Assembly (NCBI GenBank): GCA_019510465.1
Contig: JAEKKH010000147.1
Span: forward strand, 1-51,444
Direction of reading: 5' to 3'
Source of the DNA: Burkholderiales bacterium
GTDB lineage: Bacteria; Pseudomonadota; Gammaproteobacteria; Burkholderiales; Burkholderiaceae_C
DNA: 51,444 nt
The notes beneath the pieces were generated by a model. It had not been told where the DNA came from and searched no databases. It was given only the letters and a program-made list of their open reading frames with translations. How positions within the stretch are numbered: position 1 is the stretch's first letter; each line of letters begins with the position of its first letter. This document shows positions 9,400 to 18,159 of this stretch, in pieces. The position numbers and the translations under genes are program-made.

Positions 9400-9995
9400 T
9401 GACCGCGCCGCCGTCCCGCGCGGCCATCACCGGCCTGGTGCTGGCCGGCGGCCGCGGGCAGCGCCTGGGCGGCGTCGACAAGGGACTCCAGCCCTGGCGC
9501 GGCCGGGCGCTGGTCGACCATGCGATCGAGCGGCTCGCGCCACAGGTCGGCGCGGTATTGATCAGCGCGAACCGCAACGCAGCCGACTACGCCTCGCGCG
9601 GCGCGCGCGTGCTGGCGGATGCGCGCGACGACTTCCCCGGTCCGCTCGCGGGCATGCTGGCAGGCCTGCGCGCCGCCGGCTCGCCCTGGCTCGCGGTGGT
9701 GCCGTGCGACGCGCCGTGCCTGCCGATCGACCTCGTGGAGCGCCTGGCCCGGGGCCTGGCCGGCCGCGACGGCGCCGTCGTGCAGCGCGACCTCGGCCCC
9801 GCCGGCGTGCGCCTGGAGCCGGTGTGCTGCCTGCTGTCGACCGCGCTCGCCGACGACCTCGCGCGCTACCTGGACGACGGCGGCCGCAAGGCCGAGGCCT
9901 GGCTCGTGCGCCACGCGGCGCCGGTGCGCTTCGACCGGCCCGCGGACGCCGCCGCGTTCGCCAACATCAACACGCCGGACGACCTCGTCCGCTGA
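9399..9995 (+). CDS. mobA: Molybdenum cofactor guanylyltransferase MobA
   Basis: 198 residues starting in the TGATG overlap with moaA. The nucleotidyltransferase signature LVLAGGRGQRLGGVDKG is near the N-terminus, and PCDAPCLPIDLVERL supplies the metal-binding Asp region. MobA attaches GMP to molybdopterin to make the bis-MGD cofactor used by the DMSO reductase family, so this organism probably carries such oxidoreductases elsewhere. Length is normal for the family. It converges with rnhA, 30 bp away. Confidence 0.95.
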   Translation: MTAPPSRAAITGLVLAGGRGQRLGGVDKGLQPWRGRALVDHAIERLAPQVGAVLISANRNAADYASRGARVLADARDDFPGPLAGMLAGLRAAGSPWLAVVPCDAPCLPIDLVERLARGLAGRDGAVVQRDLGPAGVRLEPVCCLLSTALADDLARYLDDGGRKAEAWLVRHAAPVRFDRPADAAAFANINTPDDLVR

Positions 9996-10025
9996 CGGGC
10001 GCGCCCGACGGCCCTGCCGCGCCCG

Positions 10026-10487
10026 TCAGGCCTGCCCGTTCAGCGCCGCCTGCACGCCCTTGTTGGCCAGCAAGTCCGCCCGTTCATTGCCCGGATCGCC
10101 GGCGTGGCCCCTGACCCAGTGCCACTGCACCTCGTGCGCGTTGGCCAGCGTCTCGAGCTGCTGCCACAGCTCCACGTTCTTCACCGGCTTGCCGTCGGCG
10201 GTGCGCCAGCCGCGCTTCTTCCAGCCGTGGATCCACGACGTGATGCCGTTGCGCACGTATTCGCTGTCGGTGTAGATCGCCACCGAGCAGCGCCGCGTGA
10301 GCACCGACAGGCCCTTGATCACCGCCGTGAGCTCCATGCGGTTGTTGGTCGTCTGCGTCGCGCCGCCGAACAATTCGCGCTCCTTGCCGCTGGCCGAGAG
10401 CCAGCAGCCCCATCCGCCTGGCCCGGGATTGCCCTTGCAGGCCCCGTCCGTGTAGATCGTCACTTCGGTCGTGGAAACATCTGTCAT
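10026..10487 (-). CDS. rnhA: Ribonuclease HI
   Basis: 153 residues, ATG at 10487. The four RNase H carboxylates are visible: Asp in [16 protein letters not shown], Glu in NNRMELTA, Asp in [10 protein letters not shown] and Asp in GNERADLLA, with the catalytic-loop His in VRGHAGDPG and the basic handle [10 protein letters not shown]. It cleaves the RNA strand of RNA-DNA hybrids in replication and R-loop removal. TACGAT lies 7 nt before the start, and no Shine-Dalgarno is evident. The methyltransferase gene upstream is on the same strand, 151 bp away, with nothing recognisable between. Confidence 0.97.
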   Translation of the reverse strand: MTDVSTTEVTIYTDGACKGNPGPGGWGCWLSASGKERELFGGATQTTNNRMELTAVIKGLSVLTRRCSVAIYTDSEYVRNGITSWIHGWKKRGWRTADGKPVKNVELWQQLETLANAHEVQWHWVRGHAGDPGNERADLLANKGVQAALNGQA

Positions 10488-10638
10488 GGGCGGCATCGTA
10501 CCCAACACCAGCGAACGGGGTGGCGTGGCACCGGCGCCGGAAGCCATCGACAGCGCGGCCAGGCACGACGGCAAGATGATCGGCGACGGGTCAAGCGATC
10601 CTGTGGCGATCGACGCCGTGCTCGGGGCGAGGCGACCC

Positions 10639-11460
10639 TCAGCGTCCCCGATTGATCGTCGCCACCGCCGGCGCCGTCGCGGCCTTGACGGGCGCCTTGC
10701 GCACCTTGCCCACCAGGTGCATGCCGCGCACGCGCCGCACGGCCACTAGGAAGTAGACGGCGCCCAGCACCGGCCACCAGCGCTCGCCCACGGGTTCCAT
10801 CCAGCCGTAGCGGGCCAGCCATTTCTGCGTGCTCCAGGGCGGCCGGTAGCAGCCGAACTTGCCGACCTCGATCTCGAAGCTCAGCAGCCGCAGCCAGTCG
10901 CGCAGCCGCCAGTAGCCGATGAACTCGCCGGCGCTCGGCAGGAACAGCGTCTCGTCGGCCATGCGCATGCGGTGGCCCGTGCGGCCGAGCCGCTGGCGCA
11001 GCGCCCACAGGCTCATCGGGTTGAAGCCGAAGATCACGAGCTTGCCGTCCGGCACGAGGCAGCGCGTGGCCTCGGCCAACGCCTGGTGCGGGTCGGAGGA
11101 CATCTCGAGCGTGTGCGGCATGACCACCAGGTCCAGGCTGTTGGAGGCGAACGGCAGCGCCTCGGCACAGCAATGGAGCGCGACCGGCACCTTCAGCGGC
11201 GAGGTCGAGAAGCCGAGGTCGGGCGCGGGGGCGATCGGTTCGGGCTCCGGGTTGACCAGGCTGGGGCTCGCGAGCCAGCGGTGCGGCATGCGGTTGGCGC
11301 GCAACCCGTCGAGCGAGGGCAGGCCCATCTGCAACGCGTGATAGCCGAAGATGTCGAACACGGCGCGGTCGATGCGCTCCTGTTCCCAGGCGAGCAGCAC
11401 CCGGCCGGGCGGTGTCTTCAGCCACTCGCCCAACTCTATAATCGCTGCGCCTGTCTCCAT
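10639..11460 (-). CDS. Class I SAM-dependent methyltransferase
   Basis: 273 residues from an ATG at 11460 inside the palindrome CCATGG. Residues after about 100 show a methyltransferase fold: [25 protein letters not shown] matches motifs II to IV of the Methyltransf_11 family, and [18 protein letters not shown] is the post-strand segment. The glycine-rich motif I is degenerate or absent at its expected place before [10 protein letters not shown], where the sequence is [13 protein letters not shown]. The substrate is unknown. The gene is conserved beside gloB and rnhA in related bacteria, as I recall. The start is uncertain because it overlaps the divergent gloB start by two bases. Confidence 0.8.
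   Translation of the reverse strand: METGAAIIELGEWLKTPPGRVLLAWEQERIDRAVFDIFGYHALQMGLPSLDGLRANRMPHRWLASPSLVNPEPEPIAPAPDLGFSTSPLKVPVALHCCAEALPFASNSLDLVVMPHTLEMSSDPHQALAEATRCLVPDGKLVIFGFNPMSLWALRQRLGRTGHRMRMADETLFLPSAGEFIGYWRLRDWLRLLSFEIEVGKFGCYRPPWSTQKWLARYGWMEPVGERWWPVLGAVYFLVAVRRVRGMHLVGKVRKAPVKAATAPAVATINRGR
11437..11442 (+). promoter_or_regulatory. Consensus -10 element for gloB, inside the methyltransferase gene
   Basis: A perfect TATAAT stands 16 nt before the gloB ATG, predicting an RNA start near 11449 and a leader of about 10 nt without a Shine-Dalgarno. It lies within the first codons of the divergent methyltransferase. No strong -35 is visible. Confidence 0.6.
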
Positions 11461-12226
11461 GGATCTGCTCGCCCTACCCGCCTTCGCCGACAACCTCATC
11501 TGGATGCTGCACGACGACGTCAACGCCATCGTGGTGGATCCCGGGGCAGCATCGCCCGTGAAAAACGCGTTGCGCGAACGGGGACTGCGGCTCGCGGCCA
11601 TTCTAGTGACCCACCACCATCCGGACCACGTCGGCGGCCTGGCCGAGTTGCAACCGCTGGTCCAAGGCCCGATCTACGGCCCGGCGCGCGAGGCGATGCC
11701 GGTGACGGTCGAGAAGTTGTCGCACGGCATGGCGTTCGAGCTGCCCGGCCTGCACGTGCGGGTGCTGGACGTGCCCGGCCACACCGCGGGCCACATCGCG
11801 TATGTCGCGACCGAACCGGGCCGCGCGCCGTGGCTGTTCTGCGGCGACACGCTCTTTTCCGCCGGCTGCGGCCGGCTGTTCGAGGGAACTCCGGCGCAGA
11901 TGCAGCACTCCCTCTCCGAGCTGGCCGCGCTGCCGGACGCGACGAGCGTCTGCTGCGCACACGAATACACGCTCTCGAACCTGCGTTTCGCGCGCACGGT
12001 CGAGCCCCACAACACGGCCCTGGCCGAGTACGAGACCCGCTGCAAGGCCCTGCGCGCCGAGGGCGCCTGGACCCTGCCGTCGACCATCGCCACCGAACGC
12101 GCCGTCAATCCGTTCCTGCGGGTGCGCGAGCCCGAGGTGGTGGCGTCGGCGCGGGCCCATGGCGCCGCCTCCACGGACCCGGTCGACGTCCTCGCCGCCC
12201 TGCGTGAATGGAAGAACACGTTTTGA
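11459..12226 (+). CDS. gloB: Hydroxyacylglutathione hydrolase (glyoxalase II)
   Basis: 255 residues starting [17 protein letters not shown], the usual N-terminus for this enzyme. The metallo-beta-lactamase metal motif is intact (THHHPDHVGG), followed by PGHTAGHI, the FCGDTLFSAGCGRLFEG loop with the bridging Asp, and CCAHEYTLSNLRFA. The C-terminal HAGH domain includes NPFLRVREPEV. It hydrolyses S-D-lactoylglutathione to D-lactate and glutathione in methylglyoxal detoxification. The end overlaps the mltD start. Confidence 0.96.
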   Translation: MDLLALPAFADNLIWMLHDDVNAIVVDPGAASPVKNALRERGLRLAAILVTHHHPDHVGGLAELQPLVQGPIYGPAREAMPVTVEKLSHGMAFELPGLHVRVLDVPGHTAGHIAYVATEPGRAPWLFCGDTLFSAGCGRLFEGTPAQMQHSLSELAALPDATSVCCAHEYTLSNLRFARTVEPHNTALAEYETRCKALRAEGAWTLPSTIATERAVNPFLRVREPEVVASARAHGAASTDPVDVLAALREWKNTF

Positions 12227-14019
12227 ACACTGCTGCTCCCCCGACGCGCCTGTCGCTGCCGACCGTCCTGTCCCTCGCCCTCGCGCTGACGCTCGCGGCC
12301 TGTTCCACCGTCGACCTCGCGTCCGCACCGCCCGCCGGCCCCGCGCCGGTCGTTGCCGCGGCGGTGCAGCCGGCCGAGGCGGCTTCCGCGTCCGCGGCGA
12401 CGGCATCGCCACAGGCGGTCGCCGTTGCTGCCGCCGGCTCCGCGAGCGCGCCGGCCGCTCCCGCCTCGGACGCCGAGGCGATGGACGCCGACGACGAGGA
12501 CGACGGCGACACGGCCAAGACGGGCAGCGCGCCGGCGGTGCTGCCGCCGTACGACCCGCTGCAGCCCGACACGCGCGTCAACCTCGACGACAGCGCCGCC
12601 CGGTCCGACCTGTGGCACCGCGTGCGCGACGGCTTCGCGATTCCCGACATGGACACCCCCGCCGTCAAGCAGTGGGAGCAGTGGTATTCGTCGCGCCCCG
12701 ACTACGTGGCCCGCATGACCGCCCGCGGCGCGCGCTACCTGTACCACATCACCCAGGAGGTCGAGCGCCGCCACATGCCCACGGAGCTGGCGCTCCTGCC
12801 CTTCACCGAGAGCGCGTTCAACCCGCAGGCGATGTCGGTGGCCAAGGCCTCGGGCATGTGGCAGTTCGTGTCGGCCACCGGCAAGGACTTCGACCTCAAG
12901 CAGAACATCTTCCGCGACGACCGGCGCGACGTCCTGTCGTCCACCCGCGCCGCGCTCGACTACCTGCAGCGCCTGCACGACATGTTCGGCGACTGGCAGC
13001 TCGCGCTGGCCGCGTACAACTGCGGCCAGGGCAACGTGCAGCGCGCCATCGCGCGCAACCAGAAGCGCGGCCTGCCGACCGACTACGCGAGCCTGAACCT
13101 GCCCAGGGAGACCAGCGAGTACGTGCCGAAGCTGCAGGCGGTCAAGAACATCGTCCTGCACCCCGAGGCGTATTCGCTGACCCTGCCGCCGGTGGGCAAC
13201 CACCCGTATTTCCTCAGCGTGCCCATCGAGCGCGACATCGACGTCGACACCGCCGCCAAGCTGGCCAACGTGCCGATCGACGAGTTCCGCATGCTCAATC
13301 CTCAACTGGACAAGCCCGTGATCCTGGCCGCCGGCACGCCGCAGGTGCTGCTGCCCTACGACAACGCCGACGACTTCGTGCGCGCCGTCAAGGCGCATCC
13401 GGGCGCGCTGGCGACGTGGACGGTGTATTCGGTCGGCAAGACGATCCGCCCCGCCGACGCCGCCAAGCTGGTGGGCATGAGCGAGACCGAGCTGCGCGAG
13501 GTCAACCACATCCCGGCACGCATGCTGGTCAAGGCCGGCTCGACGCTGCTGGTGCCGCGCTCGGCGCAGCACAAGGCCGACGTCTCGGAGACCGTCGCCG
13601 ATTCCGCCGCGATCTCGCTGGCGCCCGACCTGCCGCCCACCCGCCGCGTCAACATGCGCGTCGGCAAGGGCGGCGAGACGGTGGCCTCGGTGGCGCGCCG
13701 CTGGCGCGTCAGCACCACGCAGGTGGCCGCCTGGAACCACGTGTCTGCCAGCGGGAAGTTCGCCGCGGGCTCGACGGCCGTGCTGTTCCTGCCGCGCTCC
13801 ACGTCGCTGGCCCGCGCCTCGTCGCATCCGGCCGCCACCCGCGTGGCCAAGGGCAAGGCCGCCGCCAGGACGCATGTCGCGCAGGCGCCTAACGCGCGCA
13901 GCGGCACGCACGTCGCCACGTCGAAGGCCCCGCCGCGCAAGGGCAAGGCGGTGGTCGCGCACAAGGGCGGCACGCCCGGCAAGACGGTGGTCACCAAGAC
14001 GCGCGTCGCGCAGCCCTGA
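12223..14019 (+). CDS. mltD: Membrane-bound lytic murein transglycosylase D, lipoprotein with LysM repeats
   Basis: 598 residues if translation begins at the TTG at 12223, which overlaps the gloB stop (TTGA) and has GGAAG 8 nt upstream; an ATG at 12208 lacks such a site and adds five residues. The lipobox LTLAAC ends the signal peptide. Pro/Ala-rich spacer to about residue 120. The SLT domain has the catalytic Glu near residue 196 in LPFTESAFNPQAMSVAKASG and then AAYNCGQGNVQRAI. Two LysM-like modules follow, ending in STLLVPRS and STAVLFLPRS, then a Lys/Ala-rich tail. It cleaves the MurNAc-GlcNAc bond, forming 1,6-anhydroMurNAc, at the outer membrane. Confidence 0.93.
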   Translation: MNTAAPPTRLSLPTVLSLALALTLAACSTVDLASAPPAGPAPVVAAAVQPAEAASASAATASPQAVAVAAAGSASAPAAPASDAEAMDADDEDDGDTAKTGSAPAVLPPYDPLQPDTRVNLDDSAARSDLWHRVRDGFAIPDMDTPAVKQWEQWYSSRPDYVARMTARGARYLYHITQEVERRHMPTELALLPFTESAFNPQAMSVAKASGMWQFVSATGKDFDLKQNIFRDDRRDVLSSTRAALDYLQRLHDMFGDWQLALAAYNCGQGNVQRAIARNQKRGLPTDYASLNLPRETSEYVPKLQAVKNIVLHPEAYSLTLPPVGNHPYFLSVPIERDIDVDTAAKLANVPIDEFRMLNPQLDKPVILAAGTPQVLLPYDNADDFVRAVKAHPGALATWTVYSVGKTIRPADAAKLVGMSETELREVNHIPARMLVKAGSTLLVPRSAQHKADVSETVADSAAISLAPDLPPTRRVNMRVGKGGETVASVARRWRVSTTQVAAWNHVSASGKFAAGSTAVLFLPRSTSLARASSHPAATRVAKGKAAARTHVAQAPNARSGTHVATSKAPPRKGKAVVAHKGGTPGKTVVTKTRVAQP

Positions 14020-14168
14020 AGCCGTCGAGCGGGGTCCGCGCCACGGCCGAGCGGCTCGCGGCGCCGCGTTCGTCGGTCCGGTGAACGATGTCTCATCCTG
14101 TGCCCTGCGCGCCGCGCAACGGGCGCGGTCGCGATGGCAACATGCGCAGGCATCCACCACGCGCCATC

Positions 14169-14798
14169 ATGACGTTCCCCACCCGCATCCGTCCCTCGCT
14201 CCTCGCCGCCGGCCTGGCGCTCGCCCTGGCCACCGGCTGTGCCGTGAACCACAGCGACAACTTCGTCTCCCTGGTGATGACGCAGGAGGTCGGCCCCGCC
14301 CCGGCGCCGCTCGGCAACGTGGAGGTACGGGTGCTCGACGGCCGCTTCGGGGAGATCACCACCAAGGGCAAGTCGGTGCCCGGCCTCGAGATGGTGGCCA
14401 ACCGCCAGGTCGCCACGCTGCTGCCGGCGCTGCGCACGCAGCTCCCTGCCGTCCTGCGGCGCAACGGCATCCCGGCGCAGGCGGGCCGCCCGGACACGCC
14501 GTCCGATGCCGACCAGATCATCACCGTGCGTCCGCAGATGGCGCGCGAGCAGTTCGACAACGGCTACAGCGTCCAGAACGGCAATTGGGTGGGCGTGCAG
14601 TTCGCGATCGAGATCCGCCAGCGCGCGGGCGCCCTCGTGTGGCGCGGCACGGCGCTCGAACGGGCCACCCCGGCACGCTCCGACTCGATGGCGTGGAGCG
14701 ACGCGATGGCCGAGGACCTGGCCCGCACGCTGCTCGTGCGCCTGCGCAAGGAAGGCGTCGCCAGGTTCGGCGCTGGCGGCGACGCTGATCCGGTCTGA
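14169..14798 (+). CDS. Putative lipoprotein of unknown function
   Basis: 209 residues from the ATG at 14169; an in-frame ATG at 14142 is an alternative. A short hydrophobic stretch (LLAAGLALALATGC) ends in a plausible lipobox, so the mature protein would be lipid-anchored at Cys. The rest is a soluble domain with alternating hydrophobic strands (QIITVRPQMAREQFDNGYS, WVGVQFAIEIRQRAGALVW) that recalls small envelope lipoproteins with an LptE- or DUF4136-like alpha/beta fold, but I do not recognise the family. Not clearly part of an operon; mltD ends 149 bp upstream. Confidence 0.75.
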   Translation: MTFPTRIRPSLLAAGLALALATGCAVNHSDNFVSLVMTQEVGPAPAPLGNVEVRVLDGRFGEITTKGKSVPGLEMVANRQVATLLPALRTQLPAVLRRNGIPAQAGRPDTPSDADQIITVRPQMAREQFDNGYSVQNGNWVGVQFAIEIRQRAGALVWRGTALERATPARSDSMAWSDAMAEDLARTLLVRLRKEGVARFGAGGDADPV

Positions 14799-14854
14799 TC
14801 CCGCCGCGCCGGGCGTCGCTACACTGGCGCACCCGCACGAGCCGAAGGACCGAC

Positions 14855-15256
14855 GTGAGCTCTCCCGCCCTCGAGACCTGGCACCGCCTGGTGCGCAGCA
14901 ACGACGCCTCCGGACTGCCGGCGCTGATCGCGGAAGGCGCCACCTTCCATTCGCCGGTCGTGCACGCGGTGCAGCAGGGCCGCCAGCTGACGGTGATGTA
15001 CATGTCGGCCGCGTTCAAGGTGTTCTTCAACCCGAGCTTCCGCTACGTGCGCGAGATCGCCGGGCCGAACGACGCGATGCTCGAGTTCGAGACCGAGATC
15101 GACGGCCTCCTCGTCAACGGCGTCGACATCATCACTTGGAACGACGCCGGGCAGATCGTCGACTTCAAGGTGATGCTGCGCCCGCTCAAGGCCATCCACC
15201 TCATTCACCAGAAGATGGGCGAGTTGCTGGCGGCGGCGCAGAAGCCGGCCGCCTGA
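14855..15256 (+). CDS. SnoaL-like/NTF2-fold protein
   Basis: 133 residues from a GTG at 14855, chosen because GAAGGA lies 5 nt upstream. A possible -10 (TACACT) is at 14820-14825. Sequence features fit a nuclear transport factor 2-like cone: helical LETWHRLVRSNDASGLPALI, then FHSPVV, YVREIAGPNDAMLEFETEIDGLLVNGVDIITWNDAGQIVDFKVMLRP as successive strands. Members are binding proteins or small enzymes; no catalytic residues can be assigned. It ends 4 bp from the convergent GFA gene. Confidence 0.8.
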   Translation: MSSPALETWHRLVRSNDASGLPALIAEGATFHSPVVHAVQQGRQLTVMYMSAAFKVFFNPSFRYVREIAGPNDAMLEFETEIDGLLVNGVDIITWNDAGQIVDFKVMLRPLKAIHLIHQKMGELLAAAQKPAA

Positions 15257-15260
15257 AGCG

Positions 15261-15680
15261 CTACCCGGGATCCTTCTCGAACGCCATCACGCCGGGCGGC
15301 AGCGTCACCCACGGGTGGCGCCGGCAGTCGTAGACCGACACCTCGGGCGCCGGGAAGGACGGGTCGCCGAAGGCGCCGACGGCCACGCCCACCGCGTCGT
15401 CGACGCCCTCTTCCGTGTGGAACACCGTCGAGCCGCAGACCGGACAGAACCGGAAGCGGAACCGCGCGCCCGCGTCGCCGGCGCGCACGTGCTCGGTGGC
15501 CCGGCCGGTGACCGCCCACGGCGCGCGAAAGCTCGCGAGCGCGGCGAACACGCTGCCCGTGCGGCGCTGGCATGCCAGGCAATGGCAGACCCCGACGCCG
15601 CGCGGCTCGCCCCGCACCTCGATGCGCAGCTGGCCGCAGGAACACGATGCGGTTCGCACCGTCGGGATCGGGTCGGTCAT
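15261..15680 (-). CDS. GFA family (glutathione-dependent formaldehyde-activating-like) zinc protein
   Basis: 139 residues. The GFA/CENP-V zinc-binding cysteines are in place: CSCGQLRIEV, CHCLACQRRTGSVF and FCPVCGSTVF. The Mss4-like fold binds structural zinc. Despite the family name, most members lack a proven role in formaldehyde metabolism. The gene diverges from the DTW-domain gene, 47 bp away. Confidence 0.9.
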   Translation of the reverse strand: MTDPIPTVRTASCSCGQLRIEVRGEPRGVGVCHCLACQRRTGSVFAALASFRAPWAVTGRATEHVRAGDAGARFRFRFCPVCGSTVFHTEEGVDDAVGVAVGAFGDPSFPAPEVSVYDCRRHPWVTLPPGVMAFEKDPG

Positions 15681-15727
15681 CGCTGGCGTCCTTCGAGTCG
15701 AGGCAGTGTGTCGGGCATGATGCCGGC

Positions 15728-16504
15728 GTGAACGACCAAGTCAAGCAAGCCCCGGCGCCGCACGCGGTGGCCCGGCTGCGCGCCACCTGTCTCGCCGAAG
15801 ACGGGCAGCGCCCGCGCCTCGATCGCGGCGAGCCGCGAAAGCCGCGCTGCGACCGCTGCCGGCTCGCGCCGACGCATTGCGCGTGCGCGCTGCGGCCGCG
15901 CGTGCCCACGCATGCGGGCGTGTGCCTGCTGATGGCGCCGTTCGAAGCGCTCAAGCCCAGCAACACCGGCTGGCTGGTGGCCGACGTCGTGCCCGACACG
16001 CATGCGTTCGCGTGGTCGCGCACGCGGGTCGACCCGGCGTTGACGGCGCTGCTGGACGATCCGCGCTGGCAGCCGTTCGTCGTGTTCCCGGGCGAATTCG
16101 CGGCCCCCGGGCGCGTCGTCGCGGACCTTCCCGTTCGCGCGCCCGGCGATGCCCGCCGACCGCTGTTCATCCTGCTGGACGGCACCTGGGCCGAGGCGCG
16201 CAAGGCCTTCCGCAAGAGCCCCTACCTCGACCGCTTCCCGGTGCTGGGCCTGGATCCGGCGGCGCTCTCGCGCTATCGCCTGCGCAGCGCCTGGCACGAG
16301 CACCACCTGTGCACGGCGGAGATCGCCGCGCTGTGCCTGGCGCTGGCCGGCGACGTCGGCGCGGCGCGCACGCTGGAGGCCTGGCTGGACGTGTTCAGCC
16401 AACGCTACCTGTGCGCCAGGCAGAGCGTGCCGGCCGACGGGTCGGACGACGCGCACCGCCGGCTCGCCGGGTTGTGCGCGGCCGCGCAGGACGCAGGCGG
16501 CTGA
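15728..16504 (+). CDS. DTW-domain tRNA-uridine aminocarboxypropyltransferase
   Basis: 258 residues from a GTG at 15728; CATGAT stands 6 nt before it, with no Shine-Dalgarno. The N-terminal zinc-type cluster RCDRCRLAPTHCACAL and the family signature LLDGTWAEARKAFRKSPYL are present, with LSTAEIAA-type HHLCTAEIAALCLAL near the end. Proteins of this family (TapT/YfiP, TuaA) transfer the 3-amino-3-carboxypropyl group from SAM to uridine, giving acp3U in tRNA. I assign it by family; which paralogue cannot be told. Confidence 0.87.
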   Translation: MNDQVKQAPAPHAVARLRATCLAEDGQRPRLDRGEPRKPRCDRCRLAPTHCACALRPRVPTHAGVCLLMAPFEALKPSNTGWLVADVVPDTHAFAWSRTRVDPALTALLDDPRWQPFVVFPGEFAAPGRVVADLPVRAPGDARRPLFILLDGTWAEARKAFRKSPYLDRFPVLGLDPAALSRYRLRSAWHEHHLCTAEIAALCLALAGDVGAARTLEAWLDVFSQRYLCARQSVPADGSDDAHRRLAGLCAAAQDAGG

Positions 16505-16528
16505 CGTCGACGACGCGACGCGATGCGA

Positions 16529-16921
16529 TCAGAGCTGCGCCTCGATCGCCGCCTTGTCGATGGCCGACCACACCGTGGTGATGCGGCGGTCGCTGATCTC
16601 GTAGAACACCGTCTCGGTGAACTTCACCTGCTTGCCGTTGACCGCCAGGCCCTGGAACTCGCCCGTGGGCGTGCAGTCGAAGGCGAGCCTGGCCGCGACG
16701 TTGGGCGGATCGCAGGTCATCATCTCGACGTTGAAGTTCAGGTCGGGAACCGCCTCGACGTCCTTCTCGAGCATCGCCCGATAGCCGGACAGCCCCAGCG
16801 GACGGCCGTTGTGCATGACGTCGTGCGAGACGAATTGCGCGAGCGCAGGCCAGTCGCGCCGATTGAGGCAGGCGATGTAGTCGCGGTAGAGATCGGCCAG
16901 TTCGGCGTCGGTCATGGGCAT
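16529..16921 (-). CDS. SnoaL-like ester cyclase family protein
   Basis: 130 residues. The pattern LYRDYIACLNRRDWPALAQFVSHDVMHNGRPLGLSGYRAML and the later GKQVKFTETVFYEISDRRITTVWSAID matches the SnoaL-like polyketide cyclase branch of the NTF2 fold. The His/Asp pairs used in true cyclases cannot be confirmed. A -10-like TACGAT on the minus strand (16946-16951) would give a 15-20 nt leader. It converges with the DTW gene, 24 bp away. Not related in close sequence to the other NTF2-like protein at 14855. Confidence 0.8.
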   Translation of the reverse strand: MPMTDAELADLYRDYIACLNRRDWPALAQFVSHDVMHNGRPLGLSGYRAMLEKDVEAVPDLNFNVEMMTCDPPNVAARLAFDCTPTGEFQGLAVNGKQVKFTETVFYEISDRRITTVWSAIDKAAIEAQL

Positions 16922-17093
16922 GGCGGTGCTTTCGTCAGGGATGCGATCGTAGCGCGAAGTGCGAGGGCTGCCGCGACATTCGACCGCCTGTCAGCCCGGG
17001 CGAAGACCCGCCCGAATGGCCTTGGCTTGTCGCTCGGACAGGCGCGGCGCGCTCATGTCGGGCTCGCGGCCGGACTCCCGGGATGAATGCTGC

Positions 17094-17522
17094 TCACCGT
17101 CCCGCCCGCGTCCTCAGCGCCACGCGGGTCAGTCCCTCGAACTCGCACAGGTCCAACAGGTGCACCACGTCCTGGTACGGCACCCGGGTATCGCCATCGA
17201 TGCGCACGGCGCGGTTCGGATCCTTCCGCGCCTCGGCGTGCAGGCGGTCGCGCAGTTCCACCGTCGACACCGGCTCGCGGCCCCAGTACAGGCCGCCCTT
17301 GACGTCGACGCCGATCACGAGCGGGCTCGCATCGGCCTCGGCCTGGTCCAGGGACGCCTCGGACCGCGGCAGCGTGATCGGCAGCTGCTTCGCGGCCCGG
17401 CCCTCGGCCTGCTTCTGGAAGCTGGTGGCCACCATGAAGAACATGAGCAGGAAGAAGATGCAGTCGATCAGCGCGATCAGGCTGATCTCCGGCGGCTCGT
17501 CCTCGCCGACGGCGATCCTCAT
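17094..17522 (-). CDS. ExbD/TolR-type biopolymer transport protein
   Basis: 142 residues. One N-terminal membrane segment (LIALIDCIFFLLMFFMVATSF) contains the conserved proton-carrying Asp, preceded by the cytoplasmic PEISL. A periplasmic ExbD domain follows (LVIGVDVKGGLYWG, VRIDGDTRVPYQDVVHLLDLCEFEGLTRVALRT). It starts in an ATGA overlap with the ExbB homologue, so the two are translationally coupled. ExbD with ExbB forms a proton-motive-force-driven motor; partner choice here is probably the protein encoded at 18160-19797, not a classical TonB. Confidence 0.92.
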   Translation of the reverse strand: MRIAVGEDEPPEISLIALIDCIFFLLMFFMVATSFQKQAEGRAAKQLPITLPRSEASLDQAEADASPLVIGVDVKGGLYWGREPVSTVELRDRLHAEARKDPNRAVRIDGDTRVPYQDVVHLLDLCEFEGLTRVALRTRAGR

Positions 17523-18151
17523 GCGCGGCCTCCGTCGCGCACGCAGGCGTCCATCACGCGTTCCAGCTGCTCCTCGAGCGCCAGGCCACCCAGCGTCAGC
17601 CGATGGCGGAAGAAATGATGCAGCGCCAGCGCGGGCAGCGCCACGCTGAGGCCGGCGGCGGTGTTGACCAGCGCCTTGGAGATGCCGCCCGCCAGCAGCG
17701 ACGCGTCGCCCATGCCGCCCGTGAACGCGATCACGTGGAAGGCCTCGATCATGCCGACCACCGTGCCCAGCAGGCCCACGATCGGCGCCACGGTGGCCAC
17801 GACCGCCAGCGGATAGGCGCGCTGATGGTGCTGGCGCAACGCGCGCGACGCGAGTTCGCCGGCGCGCTCGTCGAGCACCTCGGGCGTCCAGCGCGCGCGG
17901 TTCGCGACGATGAAGCGGATCGCCTTGGCGAGCACGCTCTCGCGTCGCGCCAGCACCTGCTGCAACTCTTCGAGCCGGCCGGCCTGCCACAGCGGCACGA
18001 CCTCGTCGACCAGCCCCGGCGGCACGATGGCCGACAGGCGGAAGCGATGGAAGCGCTCGATCGCCACGGCGACCATCAGCAGCGACAGCGCCGCGATCAC
18101 CCAGATGCCGGCGCCGCCGGCGGCCAGTTGCTGCAGGAGGTTCAATTGCAT
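17519..18151 (-). CDS. ExbB/TolQ/MotA-type proton channel protein
   Basis: 210 residues from the ATG at 18151; a GTG at 18163 overlapping the upstream stop (GTGA) is an equally coupled alternative of 214 residues. Three membrane segments are visible: WVIAALSLLMVAVAIERF, AYPLAVVATVAPIVGLLGTVVGMIEAF and ALVNTAAGLSVALPALALHHFF, with the typical GLLGTVVGMI and TAAGL motifs containing the pore-lining Thr residues. A cytoplasmic helical region lies between the first and second. Together with ExbD it would form the 5:2 motor complex in the inner membrane. Confidence 0.92.
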   Translation of the reverse strand: MQLNLLQQLAAGGAGIWVIAALSLLMVAVAIERFHRFRLSAIVPPGLVDEVVPLWQAGRLEELQQVLARRESVLAKAIRFIVANRARWTPEVLDERAGELASRALRQHHQRAYPLAVVATVAPIVGLLGTVVGMIEAFHVIAFTGGMGDASLLAGGISKALVNTAAGLSVALPALALHHFFRHRLTLGGLALEEQLERVMDACVRDGGRA

Positions 18152-18159
18152 GATGACGT

